Assembly (NCBI GenBank): GCA_944472135.2
Contig: CALYDD020000316.1
Coordinates: forward strand, 62,001 to 126,000
Source of the DNA: Trichobilharzia regenti
Lineage: Eukaryota > Platyhelminthes > Trematoda > Strigeidida > Schistosomatidae
Direction: 5' to 3'
DNA: 64,000 nucleotides
In this document: positions 1 through 9,031 of the stretch, in pieces
Numbering within the stretch: position 1 is the first letter of the stretch
How the letters are laid out: the number at the start of each line of letters is the position of its first letter
Position numbers and translations under genes: made by a program
The notes under the pieces: generated by a model
What the model saw: the letters and a program-made list of their open reading frames with translations, nothing else
Told to the model about the DNA's origin: nothing
Database searches by the model: none

Positions 1-1642
1 TTGAGGCCCCATGTTCCACTGGGAAGGTGAAGAAAAAAAACCGATATCAATCCATGAATTTTCAAGGAATTCAAACATATTCGTTATATCGTGTTTGATT
101 CAATGAAAATGTTTGACCTGTCAATCATGGATATGCGATGAAATGTATTCAGATGACATGAATTCGGGTTTCAGTGAGTGTACTTTCTTCAATCGTCTCT
201 ACCTCTCTCTCCCTCTCAATAAACTCCCTGTCTAGCAGTCTTGATGTCTCACTGTTTATCACTTTCTCCTTAATATATGTGTAATACTTGGGCACTGTGG
301 TAGTAAGTAATTCCATATTGGTTTGTTTATTAGTTGTATCACACAGCGAAGAAACAGTATTATTTACTGGATGACGTTTCGAACAGAATTTATTATTCAT
401 AATCATATCAATTGTGATCACACGACTTCGAAACTTCAGTTGGATAGTTTTCTTTGTTTTCTCCTATTTATCGTAGGAGTAGAAGAATTTTCCAGATATC
501 TGGGTGGACAGGTATTGAATCATTCCTATTACATGTATTTGCAGTTGATTCGATAAACAAAGCTTCTCTTATCAATCTCTTCCTCCACCCTGTGACATTA
601 GATTTTAAACCTGTCATCCTGTCCCATTCTATTTTTTGGTTGTGTGTAATTGCATGTGGTCAGTGCTATAGCTGAACTATTCTTTCCATTTCTTATCTTA
701 TTTGGGTCAACCAATTTTGATTTTGCTAGGTATTTTATGTTCGGCTAGTCTGACTGCCCTGGTTCTACTAGTTTGACCTATGCATTTGACCTGACAATCA
801 TTGCAAGCAGGGGGTATTAGATAAACTAAATTGCTTTGTTTTAAAGGCTCCACAGGATTGATCCTTTAACCGACAAAGCTTGTTTCTAATTGAGATTGTG
901 GGTGGTTTGAATGCCAGCCACTTTTATTCCTGCCAGCATTGTTAAGAATTCCGCGTAAGGTTTCCGAGGTCCCTTCCTTGTATGCAATTACTACTGATGA
1001 TTTAAATTCCTTATTGTCGGTGTCGTCATTAATATTATTATTATTAATATTATTTTCATCATCACTATCGCTACTATCATTATTTATTTTATTTTGACAT
1101 TTCCTTAAATATTTCCTGACCAATTTATCCGGGTAATTATTAAGTTCCAAGGCTTCTTTTATGTGTATCACTTGCTGTCTTAGATTTCCCTTGGTGCTAC
1201 TTAGTTTTTGTACTCTGTCACTTAAACATTTCACTAATCCTGTTTTTACTGACATAGGATGGGATGATCGGAAGTCCAAATATCTGTTTCGATGTGTGGG
1301 TTTCCTGTAAACACTAGTTTTTGACTTCCCATCTTCTTTCCTTTTTACGTTGCAATCTAACATTGGAAGCTCCCCTTCCTGACTTCCCAATTCAATAGTG
1401 AATTGAATTGCCTCTACCTTCGAGTTGATGTGTTCGAAAAGTCTATCAACACCTTGTGTTCTGAGTACAGTGAATGTGTCATCTACATACCTCGACCATA
1501 CTTTTGGGGTAGGGGTGAACGTTTCAATCGCTATGCTTTCCCACCTATCCATGAATATATCTGCTACAACCGAGGATATTGGTGATCCCAGAGCAACTCC
1601 ATCAGTTTCTTTGTGTAATTTCCCTTGGAATTTAAATACTGT
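1..1642 (-). mobile_element. Penelope-like element PLE1, copy A (partial)
   Basis: This minus-strand copy holds the second half of PLE1: the RT fingers/palm from motif B onward, the connector, the GIY-YIG remnant and the 3' tail. The sequence matches copies B-G almost base for base. It stops at about 1,642, within the codons for VFKFQGK. There the other copies continue into the upstream RT sequence, whereas this one joins unrelated DNA (from TGACATCATTTG). At its 3' end (positions 1-45) it abuts the tail TTGAGGCCCCATGTTCCACTGGGAA, which also ends a SINE and RTE LINEs elsewhere in the window. Confidence 0.85.
468..1642 (-). pseudogene. PLE1 reverse transcriptase C-terminal half plus GIY-YIG remnant
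   Basis: Read on the minus strand this encodes PLE RT motif B (GSPISSVVADIFMD), the catalytic YVDD box, the YRKPTHRNRYLDFRSSHP segment typical of PLE thumbs and a low-complexity acidic Asn/Asp/Ser linker. The frame stops after ETSFVG. In another frame follow IGQTSRTRAVRLAEHK, a GIY-YIG endonuclease relic, and a C-terminal block REALFIESTANTCNRN...IWKILLLLR. PLE proteins copy RNA into DNA and use the GIY-YIG nuclease for nicking. Here the N-terminal RT is missing, and the first 33 residues of the open frame (MKGDKYK...) come from fused foreign DNA, so this is a non-functional fragment. The family assignment is firm. Confidence 0.85.
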
Positions 1643-1990
1643 GACATCATTTGACCCTTCCTTCAGTGTGCTCATGGTTGTCTTCTGGGTGATCAGATTA
1701 GAATCTTGTCTTTCCAGTTTATATTTGTCACCTTTCACATCGGTTCCATCTGCTCTCTCAGATTCCCAACACTTCTATTCTATATCTTCTCATTTCTGCG
1801 GCTACCTGGGAGCCTTTCCAGTTTCGTACATTGTACGAATGTTCCACGTCCCCATCCTTTTATTTGCTCGCATCGAAAGAAGGCACATCGGCTGTCTGGC
1901 TTCCCTAAGGCTTTCACCAGCCTGTCGACGAAAGCATCTTTACTAAGTGCGGAAGTGTCAACTGTGGGTGAACATTTTGGTTCCCCATAA
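1643..1990 (-). pseudogene. RTE-clade LINE fragment: start of the APE endonuclease
   Basis: On the minus strand, about 1,850-1,755, the codons read MGTWNIRTMYETGKA and then, after a frame change, QVAAEMRRYRIEVLGI. This is the conserved beginning of the apurinic-like endonuclease of RTE-clade LINEs, with the catalytic Asn in the NxRT motif. Nothing downstream of that block is recognisable before the fusion with PLE1 copy A. The sequence from about 1,930 is shared with 15,217 onward. It is a short dead remnant of a family different from the RTE at 3,386-6,821. Confidence 0.6.
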
Positions 1991-2044
1991 TCAGTAGATC
2001 AAAATGAAAAGCAAGTTATAGGTTTGATCGCCAAATGACATGAC

Positions 2045-2240
2045 TGAGAAAATCACTGTATGAATGAGAATCGCTGAGTAGCTGTTTCGTCGCGGTTTGG
2101 GACTCTTCACAGTATTTATGCACTAGGGGTCGGACTCGGCACCTTCAGGTCTCAAGGCAAACTCATTGACCATTTTTAGCCACTGGTCTCACTGCAATGG
2201 CCTATAAATTCCAATTTCTGCCAGCTTGCAATATATGGCG
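2045..2240 (-). mobile_element. Sm-alpha-like SINE with hammerhead-like core (minus)
   Basis: On the minus strand the sequence shows a tRNA B-box-like stretch (GTGCCGAGTCCGACCCC). About 20 bp downstream comes CTGTGAAGAGTCCCAAACC followed by GCGACGAAACAGC. This is a recognisable but imperfect hammerhead core: CUGAnGA, a stem-II hairpin, then CGAAAC. tRNA-like promoter plus hammerhead is the known architecture of schistosome Sm-alpha SINEs. The second copy is at about 15,645-15,845. Confidence 0.6.
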
Positions 2241-2384
2241 CAACTACCAGTCAATATCAGTGGCGATTCTCACTAGCGACTGGCTGTATTCAGGAAGTTA
2301 CTTGAAGTTCAGGTGAGCAATTGTGACCAGAGGGGTCCAGAAAGTCAATTAGGCAAGAGAGCAGTTAACCGCCCCTGACACTGG

Positions 2385-2620
2385 ATGGTGGTTGAGCTAT
2401 GTATCGTCAATTAGCTCAATTTAAAACTGATGGCCCATCGGATTTCGTACAAGAGGTTGAATGGTAAACGACCTTGCCTTGTAACTTGAAGATCCTGGAT
2501 TTGACCCCTGGGGGACTTATGGCTGTGTTCTGCTGAAGTGTGCCAAACATAGACGAAACAGTTGTCTAGTACTCCCAAGTTTTCCACTGGTTCCCTTCCT
2601 AATGTCAGCTAGTGATTAAA
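2385..2620 (+). mobile_element. Sm-alpha-like SINE with hammerhead-like core (plus)
   Basis: A decayed B box (GATCCTGGATTTGACCCC) is followed at 2,532-2,560 by CTGCTGAAGTGTGCC and ATAGACGAAACAG. Then comes the downstream block GTTGTCTAGTACTCCCAAG TTTTCC with CTAATGTCAGCTAG. The order A/B box, hammerhead core and distal tail matches Sm-alpha-type SINEs. Its 5' half recurs at 15,985-16,080, where the copy is cut at CTTGAAGAT. Confidence 0.6.
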
Positions 2621-2757
2621 CTAGTAAATAGTCAAGTCCCCGCAAACCAACGTTTGAAAATGCTGGCTAACTAAATCAATAAAATGGTATTTTTGAGCAG
2701 TGGTGTTTTGATGAGAGCTGGATACAAGACAAAATTGTAGACAGCAGTTTACGTCAA

Positions 2758-3044
2758 TGTTACGTCCCGAATCCAGGTAATGAGAAAAACAATAACAAAG
2801 CTTAACCTGGAGGAACTTATCAGCCAACCACAGCACACTTAACGTGTGCAAATAGGACTCGTAGACATATGGCCGAACTTCCTGAGAAACAGTCACAAAC
2901 AGTACAGAATAACCTTCATCAAGAAAGCGACCAATCAGAAGATGTTGCTTCTCCACTGACAATAATTTACATAAAAATCTATAAATATCTGTTGATTTTC
3001 TGAATAAACGACCTGTTGCCTGGCTCTTACCTTCTGTAGTTACA
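2758..3044 (-). mobile_element. Decayed solo LTR (relative of the LTR at 15,329-15,623)
   Basis: The reverse complement begins TGTAACTACAGAAG, continues AAGAGCCAGGCAACAG and ends CGGGACGTAACA, so it has TG...CA ends. It is clearly homologous to the solo LTR at 15,329-15,623 but much diverged. I see no clean target-site duplication. A chance 167-aa open frame crosses it and is not a gene. Confidence 0.55.
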
Positions 3045-3050
3045 GCATAA

Positions 3051-3385
3051 CTATCATATATGTTAATATATATGTGAAACTTGGGCACTGTTTTAGTAAG
3101 TAATTCGAAATTAGTTGGTTTCACACAGTGAAACAGCAGTATTATTTATAGATGACATTTCGAACACAATCTATTGTTCATAATCATATCTTCAAAAATA
3201 ATCACACAACTTCGAAAGTTGAATTTTATAGTTTTTCTCTCCTATTCGCCGCCATAGAGGTAGTAGAATTTTCCAGATATCTGGGTGGGCAGGTGTTGAA
3301 TCATTCCCATTACACGTATTCTCTTCAGTTGATTTGATAAACAAAGCTTCTGTTACCAATCTATCCCTCCCTTCATCCTGTTGCA
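3051..3385 (-). pseudogene. PLE1-related C-terminal fragment, diverged subfamily (PLE1b), part 1
   Basis: On the minus strand this encodes TEALFIKSTEENTCNGNDSTPAHPDIWKILLPL. It is the same C-terminal block as PLE1 (EALFIESTANTCNRND...PDIWKILLLL) but with many substitutions. It also retains the 3' region with TTCGAAATGTCATC and a GAACA...TGTTC hairpin. The RTE LINE interrupts it at 3,385, and it resumes at 6,831. The partner fragment at 16,080-16,320 has no interruption. Confidence 0.65.
3377..3385. repeat. Target-site duplication of the RTE LINE (left)
   Basis: CCTGTTGCA occurs immediately outside the CAGA-repeat tail here and again at 6,822-6,830. The uninterrupted target with a single CCTGTTGCA is preserved near 16,235-16,242. 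Confidence 0.9.
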
Positions 3386-6300
3386 CTGTCTGTCTGTCTG
3401 TCTGTTTTCGACATAGAACTTTGCACAAATGTGCGGAAGTTCAAGTCGCCACATTCCGTGTAGCACGCGAAGCAAGAGAAGAAAGTACAAGAAAAGCATA
3501 ATAGAAACAGTGAGCAGAGGTGTGAGACAAAGGAGTAATAAATAAATACAAAACAGTTTCATTGAAGATCATAAGTCACAGGGAGTGGATGCATCTGCGC
3601 CACTGAGAACGATTTTGAGCCATGTCACCAATTGTTTCCAACCATAGATTTTTGCCGTCCCGAGGACCCCAGCCTGGAAGTCTACACCTTCCTACGTGGC
3701 TTAGACCAACTGTTGTGGATTTCATTGACTGGTGCCAAGTTTTTGTTTGACCGCCGCTAGCTTTTTTCCAGCCTGACCCTATATCCGCTAACATAGCTCG
3801 TCGAGGGAGGCGATGACTTGGCATACGTAACACATGTCCTAACCATCTCAGTCGATGTAGCTTCACGACTTCGTCGATTGATTTCCCCTCCTTACCTAGA
3901 ACTCTACGCCTAACCTCCATGTTGCTCACCTTATTATGCCACTTTACACGGGAAATAGAACGCAGGCACCTATGATCAAAGGTAGCTAGTCTTTTCATGT
4001 CTTCCACTCTCAGTGGCCAGGTCTCACAACCATAAAGGAGGACGGAGCGGACTGATGAGCAGTACACCCGCCCTTTGGTCGATAGTCGAACATCTCGTCT
4101 ACGCCAGAGTCGGCGTAAACTAACAAATGCGAAACGAGCCCCTTGTATTCGTGCTGAGATTTCGTCAGAGATCAGCCCGTTGGGGCTGATGGTACTTCCC
4201 AAATAAGTGAAGCGGTCAACGTGCTCTACCACTTCACTTCCTATTTTTAAACTAGGCGTCGATGTAGTCCAGTCCTGTAACATCATCTTGCATTTGGCGG
4301 GAGCGAATCGCATGCCAAACATTCGTAGATTGCTGTTCAAGGTGTTTAGAAGACTCTGCATTTCGTCAGCGTCTTCGCCTAGAAGGACTATATCGTCTGC
4401 ATATTCCAAGTCAACGAGATTATTCCCAGGTAGCAAGTCAATCCCTGAATCGCTGAAGTCACCTAGGGTTAAGTCCATTAACACATCTATGATGAAGTTG
4501 AATAGAAAAGGAGATAATGGGCATCCTTGACGGACACCACTGGTCGTCATCAGTTCAGATGACAGCTCGCCGTAAGCCCTCACCTGGCTGTATGAGTACG
4601 AGTAGAGTGCCTTAATCAGTGCAATATATTTTCTTGGAATTCCCTTTACAGCCAAGCATCTCCAGAGAACTTCCCGATCGACAGAGTCGAATGCTGCCTT
4701 TAGGTCAAGAAATATAATGACTGTTGGACGCCGGTAGGAATGCCTATGTTCTAGAATCTGTCGGAGGGTGAAGATATGATCAATACACCCTCTTCCTGGT
4801 CTAAAGCCTGCCTGGCTCTCTCGTGTTTGTGCTTCCCGAGCACCACTCAGTCTACGCATGATTATTGAGCCTAAGACTTTAGATACTATATTAGTCAAGC
4901 TAATCCCTCTGTGATTATCACAGGAAGACTTGTCTCCCTTCTTGTATATGGGGATAATCAGTGACTTACACCAACCCGATGGGACTTCTTCTGATTCCCA
5001 GACGCTGCCTAGTACCTCAGTTAATCCGGACAGTAAGCTGTCTCCACCGTACTTAAATACCTCTGGCGTCATTCCATCAGGTCCCGCTGCTTTGCCTAGT
5101 TTCAGATTGGTGACAGCTTTAGTAACCTCAGTTAGTGACGGAGGACCTGTATCTATATCCCATTCAGGGAGGTGTTGGATGCTCGGAAGGTTGAGCGTGG
5201 CTGTGGGCAAATTAAACTGCTCCTCATAATGCTCTTTCCAACGATCCAGTCGTCTATCCTGGGAGCTAATTATAGTGCCATTTTTTTCCGAGATTGTCTC
5301 ACTAATGATTTGTCTTCTCCCACCCGTTTCCCTGATGAGTCCAAAGAGTTGCCTGGTGTTGCCTATCCTCAAAGCTTTCTCCATCTCTTTGGCTTTTGTC
5401 GCCCACCACTGTTCACGGTCCTTGCGGAGACTTTTCGTAAGTTTCCTCTTGTGCAGCTTTCGCTCCTCATTGAATTCGGAGCTCGCCGGAATAAGTCTTC
5501 TAGCATCTATCAGTTCGGATGAGGCGGTGGAGATCCAGTGGTTTTTACTCACCTTTGGGTTTACCTTATTCACAGCTTTTACAGCTGTATCTATGGCTGC
5601 CTGGATATTTTTCCAAGCTTCTTCAGGGTGAGCACAGCTGTCGAACACAGATATGTGTTTAGCTAGTTCTTCCTGAAATACGGATTTAGTTTCCTGATCG
5701 AGCTGGGGACGTGATGGTTTTACCGCCAGCTGTTTCCTACGTCCGTTCAGTCGTAAGCACACCCGAGCGCGGACCAGTGCATGGTCGGTATCTACGCACG
5801 TGTTCCAGAAGGAGCGACAATCTCCTACCGACCCACGCCAACGATAGCTTATTGCTATGTGGTCTATTTGTGTCCAGCGTTGGTTTGATGAAGGGGGTCT
5901 CCAAGTCAAACAGTGTCTCTCCTTGTGTTTGAAGTTAGTGCTTACAAGAAACAAATGATTATCAGAACAGAACTGTAGGAGACGGTCACCGTTGTCGGTT
6001 CGCTGGCACGGAACTCCATAGGTGCCACCGACATCCTTCTCAGATTGACACAATTTCCCTACTTGAGCGTTAAAGTCACCAGCTAGAACGACTATGTCTG
6101 AGCGTTTAGCCTTTCTCACCAAACTAGACAGCTTTTGGTAGAACTCATCCTTCGTTTCATCTGAACTGCAGTCAGTGGGGGCGTAGGCGGAGATTACGAA
6201 AAGGCATCGGCGAGTAGTGCAGTCCTTCCTCCTTCTTACTGATCCGTTCAGGCGGACAGCACACATTCGGCTATCTACCGGGATCCAGTCAAGCAATGTC

Positions 6301-6821
6301 TTTTCTGCCCTAGTACTCAAAGCTATCCCTACGCCAGCTAATCCTCGTGAACTAGCTGTGGCATCTCCTGACACCCTCAAGGTGAATTTTGCAGATTCAA
6401 CCTGTTGGCCAGGTGGGGTTAGGTGAATAACCACACTTGGGTCTTGTATGCGTGTTTCTGAAACACAGCATACATCAATGGCTCGTGATGCCAGGGTCTT
6501 GGCTAGTGATGCTTGTTGTCCTATTTGGCAAAGTGTCCTAACATTAAGAGCTCCTATATGAAATTGGTGGCGCGGCTTTAAGAGGCTGTCGGTGGTGGTT
6601 TTTTGGCTTCCATCGTTTTTAGTGGACGCAGAGTGGAGAGGAAGTGGAGAGCTATCAAGTCGAGGAGTTGCATCAGTGGAAGGAAGGCAAGATGATAGAG
6701 ATGAAGATGAAGACAAAGATGAGTGAGTAATAGAGAGGTTTCGTGTGCATTTCGGATTGTGAGGGCGATTGTTACTTCCCGGCTGCCCACACCGTGGAAG
6801 TTGGTTGCGTGACCGCAGAGC
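3386..6821 (-). mobile_element. RTE-clade (SR2-like) non-LTR retrotransposon, essentially complete
   Basis: A 3.4-kb insertion on the minus strand is bounded by a 9-bp duplication, CCTGTTGCA. It contains one long ORF with endonuclease and reverse transcriptase domains. Its 3' end is a short tandem tail (ACAG)n at 3,386-3,406, typical of RTE elements, which end in microsatellites rather than poly(A). The sister segmental duplicate around 16,235 lacks it, so it is younger than that duplication. Full RTE elements of this kind are usually a little over 3 kb, so it is near full length, possibly slightly 5' truncated. Confidence 0.9.
3576..6716 (-). CDS. RTE LINE endonuclease-reverse transcriptase
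   Basis: A single uninterrupted frame of 1,046 codons. The N-terminal apurinic-like endonuclease shows LNVRTL (57-62), SETRI (86-90), GDFNAQVG (213-220), the DH of QIDHIAIS (285-286) and TDHALV (310-315). The reverse transcriptase has GPDGMTPEVFK (545-555), motif A FLDLKAAFDSVD (669-680), motif B GVRQGCPLSPFLFN (727-740) and catalytic YADD (772-775). The C-terminus carries the LRWLGHVLRM block of RTE proteins. The protein nicks target DNA and primes cDNA synthesis there. The listed start is a TTG; the frame has no ATG until 6,266 (residue 151) and stays open to the element's 5' edge at 6,821. The true start may therefore be lost by 5' truncation or be non-AUG. All catalytic residues appear intact. 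Confidence 0.9.
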   Translation of the reverse strand: MSSSSSLSSCLPSTDATPRLDSSPLPLHSASTKNDGSQKTTTDSLLKPRHQFHIGALNVRTLCQIGQQASLAKTLASRAIDVCCVSETRIQDPSVVIHLTPPGQQVESAKFTLRVSGDATASSRGLAGVGIALSTRAEKTLLDWIPVDSRMCAVRLNGSVRRRKDCTTRRCLFVISAYAPTDCSSDETKDEFYQKLSSLVRKAKRSDIVVLAGDFNAQVGKLCQSEKDVGGTYGVPCQRTDNGDRLLQFCSDNHLFLVSTNFKHKERHCLTWRPPSSNQRWTQIDHIAISYRWRGSVGDCRSFWNTCVDTDHALVRARVCLRLNGRRKQLAVKPSRPQLDQETKSVFQEELAKHISVFDSCAHPEEAWKNIQAAIDTAVKAVNKVNPKVSKNHWISTASSELIDARRLIPASSEFNEERKLHKRKLTKSLRKDREQWWATKAKEMEKALRIGNTRQLFGLIRETGGRRQIISETISEKNGTIISSQDRRLDRWKEHYEEQFNLPTATLNLPSIQHLPEWDIDTGPPSLTEVTKAVTNLKLGKAAGPDGMTPEVFKYGGDSLLSGLTEVLGSVWESEEVPSGWCKSLIIPIYKKGDKSSCDNHRGISLTNIVSKVLGSIIMRRLSGAREAQTRESQAGFRPGRGCIDHIFTLRQILEHRHSYRRPTVIIFLDLKAAFDSVDREVLWRCLAVKGIPRKYIALIKALYSYSYSQVRAYGELSSELMTTSGVRQGCPLSPFLFNFIIDVLMDLTLGDFSDSGIDLLPGNNLVDLEYADDIVLLGEDADEMQSLLNTLNSNLRMFGMRFAPAKCKMMLQDWTTSTPSLKIGSEVVEHVDRFTYLGSTISPNGLISDEISARIQGARFAFVSLRRLWRRRDVRLSTKGRVYCSSVRSVLLYGCETWPLRVEDMKRLATFDHRCLRSISRVKWHNKVSNMEVRRRVLGKEGKSIDEVVKLHRLRWLGHVLRMPSHRLPRRAMLADIGSGWKKASGGQTKTWHQSMKSTTVGLSHVGRCRLPGWGPRDGKNLWLETIGDMAQNRSQWRRCIHSL

Positions 6822-6830
6822 CCTGTTGCA
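6822..6830. repeat. Target-site duplication of the RTE LINE (right)
   Basis: Second copy of CCTGTTGCA, next to the element's 5' end (minus-strand GGGCTCTGCGGTCACG). Confidence 0.9.
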
Positions 6831-6900
6831 TTAGATTTAAAAATGTCATATTATCCCTTCCTATCGTATTGGTTGGTTGTGTCCCAATCTTAGCCTGAGA
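6831..6900 (-). pseudogene. PLE1b C-terminal fragment, part 2
   Basis: This continues the PLE1b fragment interrupted by the RTE LINE. TTAGATTTAAAAATGTCATATTATCCC corresponds to the PLE1 region TTAGATTTTAAACCTGTCATCCTGTCCC. The join is seamless in the empty-site copy at 16,243. Confidence 0.6.
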
Positions 6901-6949
6901 AAGATTAAGGGAGAACAGTAAAGAAGTATAGGTAGAATACAAAAATTAA

Positions 6950-7625
6950 CAAACTGTAACAGCACAGACAGAATGATACCGGACCGCCTTAACTTTCCTA
7001 CATAGAACGTCAGAAGAGGAATCTTTCTGGAGACTGACATGATGAGGGAAGATCACGAAAAATCAGTGGAAATACATAGTCCAAGGTATTTAACACTCGA
7101 TCTGGTTTCAACTCCTGCGTCATCTGTGATAATGGAACCATGCAAACTAACCAGTTCATGTAAGTCGCGCTTGCATCTGAAAGTGAAATCAACCTGACTG
7201 ATATTCGGAGGGATTAAGCTTAAGACTACTGACTAATTTCTGGAACAGTCTGTCTGGGAAGTAACAGGCATAGAAACAGTCAAACCATAAGTATACTTAA
7301 CAAAATTATCTTCGTCAGAATGTGGCAATTAAGTCATGTAAGAAGTAAAACAGAAAAGGAGAAACAACAGCAACTTCAGCAAGGAACACCAGGTAGAGAA
7401 AGTGAAGGAGAGGAGGACTTCCCATTAAAAACAGTGTAGTGCTTCCTAGGGAGAAAACAAGAATGCAACCGCCTGGTAATTCAGCACTGTGCTTGCGATA
7501 CAGTAAGCTTTTTTAACAAAAGAGATGCCTAGGTATACAGAGTCGAAGGTAGATGTGTAATCTAGGAAAGCATACCGAACATATCTGGCACCTCTGTTTA
7601 AACTAGAGACAATATTATGATATTA
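6950..7625 (-). pseudogene. CR1-clade LINE reverse transcriptase fragment
   Basis: Minus-strand codons, with several frame breaks, read RGARYVRYAFLDYTSTFDSV (RT motif A), then GVP/SP remnants of motif B. Next is NFVKYTYGLTVSMP, the motif C region with YADD decayed to YTYG. Then come VDFTFRCKRDLHELVSLHG and VKYLGLCISTDF. The same blocks occur in the intact CR1 RT at 24,631-26,481 (FLDYTSAFDSV, FVKYADDLTVSLP, VDFSFRHKRDL, AKYLGLVISSDL). It is a dead internal fragment, duplicated at 16,362-17,037. Confidence 0.75.
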
Positions 7626-8758
7626 GACGAGAGTACCATCGAACCACCGACTCACAGTGATAAACAATTGTGTTCATGAAACTTTGAATATAACAAACTA
7701 CATCCAATTTCTTCTAGTCATTCATTCATTACTCATATGGTCATTCGATGTATGAGCAACTGAAGAATAGAGTTTATCAAGTTAATAACAACATATGAAA
7801 CCAGGTCAAATCTAAGATACATTAGAAATTTATTCAAGACAATAGGAAGACTTTCTGGTTCCAGCAGAGCCCCTCAGTGATTTTACTCTCAGCTTATAGT
7901 ATGGTAAGTTAGCTTAGCTTGTTCCTTTAACCAGAATATAACTGTGAAAATCAATCGTAGGTTGTATCAAGATATCGAAATGTGGATACCACTGAATTTC
8001 TAATGTGCGTCCATTTTTCTGATAGCTCCAAGTAGTATGTTCAAACCGAGGTAAAACGACTTTGAATGTATTTGAATAACTGTATTGGATGTTTCAGACA
8101 GAAAAATTTGGATTTCTCAACTTAAAAGTCAATCTGAAAGAAGAATATTCTTTTCAATAATTTCCCCTATTCAGGTTATTTACTACAATTATAAAATATA
8201 ATATTTGTTGTCATTACAATAAAGGCAAGTTATGCGGCGAACATATTTTTAACGTAGAATAACAGATTAGTTATGGGGTTTCAAAATAAATAGTCGTATT
8301 TGTGTGACAAACGCCGTGTTAGGCTGAAATCGATTACAAAATATTTCGGTAAAATGGGAGACAATGGTGGTGATTAGTCATAATAGATTTGTAGAGTGTG
8401 GGGTAGGAAAATTGACAGGTCAGTCAGTTGAAGGTTATAAAAGGTGTCAGGTGATGGAGTGGCTAGTACAAAGTGGTCTGTATTAAACAGGAGATGGTGG
8501 GATTGCAATGAGAGGTTGTTCCTAATGAAATAACGAATGTGTGAAATGAAACACGTGGAGGCATGCATATATTGAGAAAATAGATAATATCTCTACTAAT
8601 AAGTCTGGATAGTATAAATGGAGAATTCGATAGTATTGAGGAAATGTTTGCATGAAGGACATAAATTATGACGAATAATAATAATTTCAATAATAATCAA
8701 AGAAAGAAAAAACCAAGAGGGTTAAGGGAAGAAACACTCTTGGTGAGAGGAAGAATCA
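7626..8758. other. AT-rich non-coding DNA of the duplicated block
   Basis: No supportable gene here. The stretch is the same at 17,038-18,170. Its part 8,131-8,463 also occurs inverted at 20,987-21,325. Short open frames, including one starting MTNNNNFNNNQRKKK at 8,668, are conserved only because the DNA is duplicated. Confidence 0.6.
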
Positions 8759-8960
8759 TCAATTCAAATTTGGCCACAGTAGGAACAGCCCCTGGATGTG
8801 TTCTTTTTGAATACAAAGCACTGCAACAGCTTCAACTGTGTGTAGCAGACGTAAGCGAACTATACGTGATAACGACTTTGGAATTCGGTATATAACCCTG
8901 AAAGCTGTGTTGACATCGATGCTATGTCCAGTATCAACCAAGTGTGATAGGTCCTAGATT
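8759..8960 (-). pseudogene. PLE C-terminal fragment, third lineage (PLE3)
   Basis: On the minus strand this encodes VDTGHSIDVNTAFRVIYRIP, then a leucine/valine-rich stretch and LCIQKEHIQGLFLLWPNLN. The pattern (H-x-L-x-TGH, DV, then LCVQK...L.LPWP) is the conserved end of PLE proteins after the GIY-YIG domain. It is equivalent to the block in PLE2 at 21,836-22,024, but the sequence differs enough to be another lineage. The GIY-YIG domain itself is not recognisable upstream. Duplicated at 18,171-18,372. Confidence 0.6.
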
Positions 8961-9031
8961 ATTATGTACTTAATTTCCCTCAGCTTAACCAAGCTGGTAA
9001 ATGTTCTCGAACACGTAGACAGATCTCTCAG

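Larger units (their letters stand above)
1930..8966. repeat. Segmental duplication, left copy (partner 15,217-18,377)
   Basis: From GCATCTTTACTAAGTGC near 1,932 to TAGGTCC..GATTATTATGTACT near 8,966 this region aligns collinearly with 15,217-18,377. The differences are large indels: the RTE insertion 3,386-6,821 is only here, a solo LTR is only in the partner, and about 730 bp (roughly 2,497-3,229) are missing from the partner. Elsewhere the two copies differ by scattered single bases. Confidence 0.85.

Noticed and set aside
149..421. 90-codon frame MITIDMIMNNKF..., present in most PLE1 copies
   Set aside because: It starts after the PLE C-terminal block and covers the 3' non-coding region. 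Repeated occurrence follows from copy identity, and no domain is recognised.
2621..3124. 167-codon minus-strand frame
   Set aside because: Runs through a decayed LTR and PLE1b sequence and has no domain signal.
8668..8895. 75-codon frame MTNNNNFNNNQRKKK..., repeated at 18,080-18,307
   Set aside because: It lies antisense to the PLE3 C-terminal block and is conserved by duplication. The minus-strand reading has family support, this one does not.
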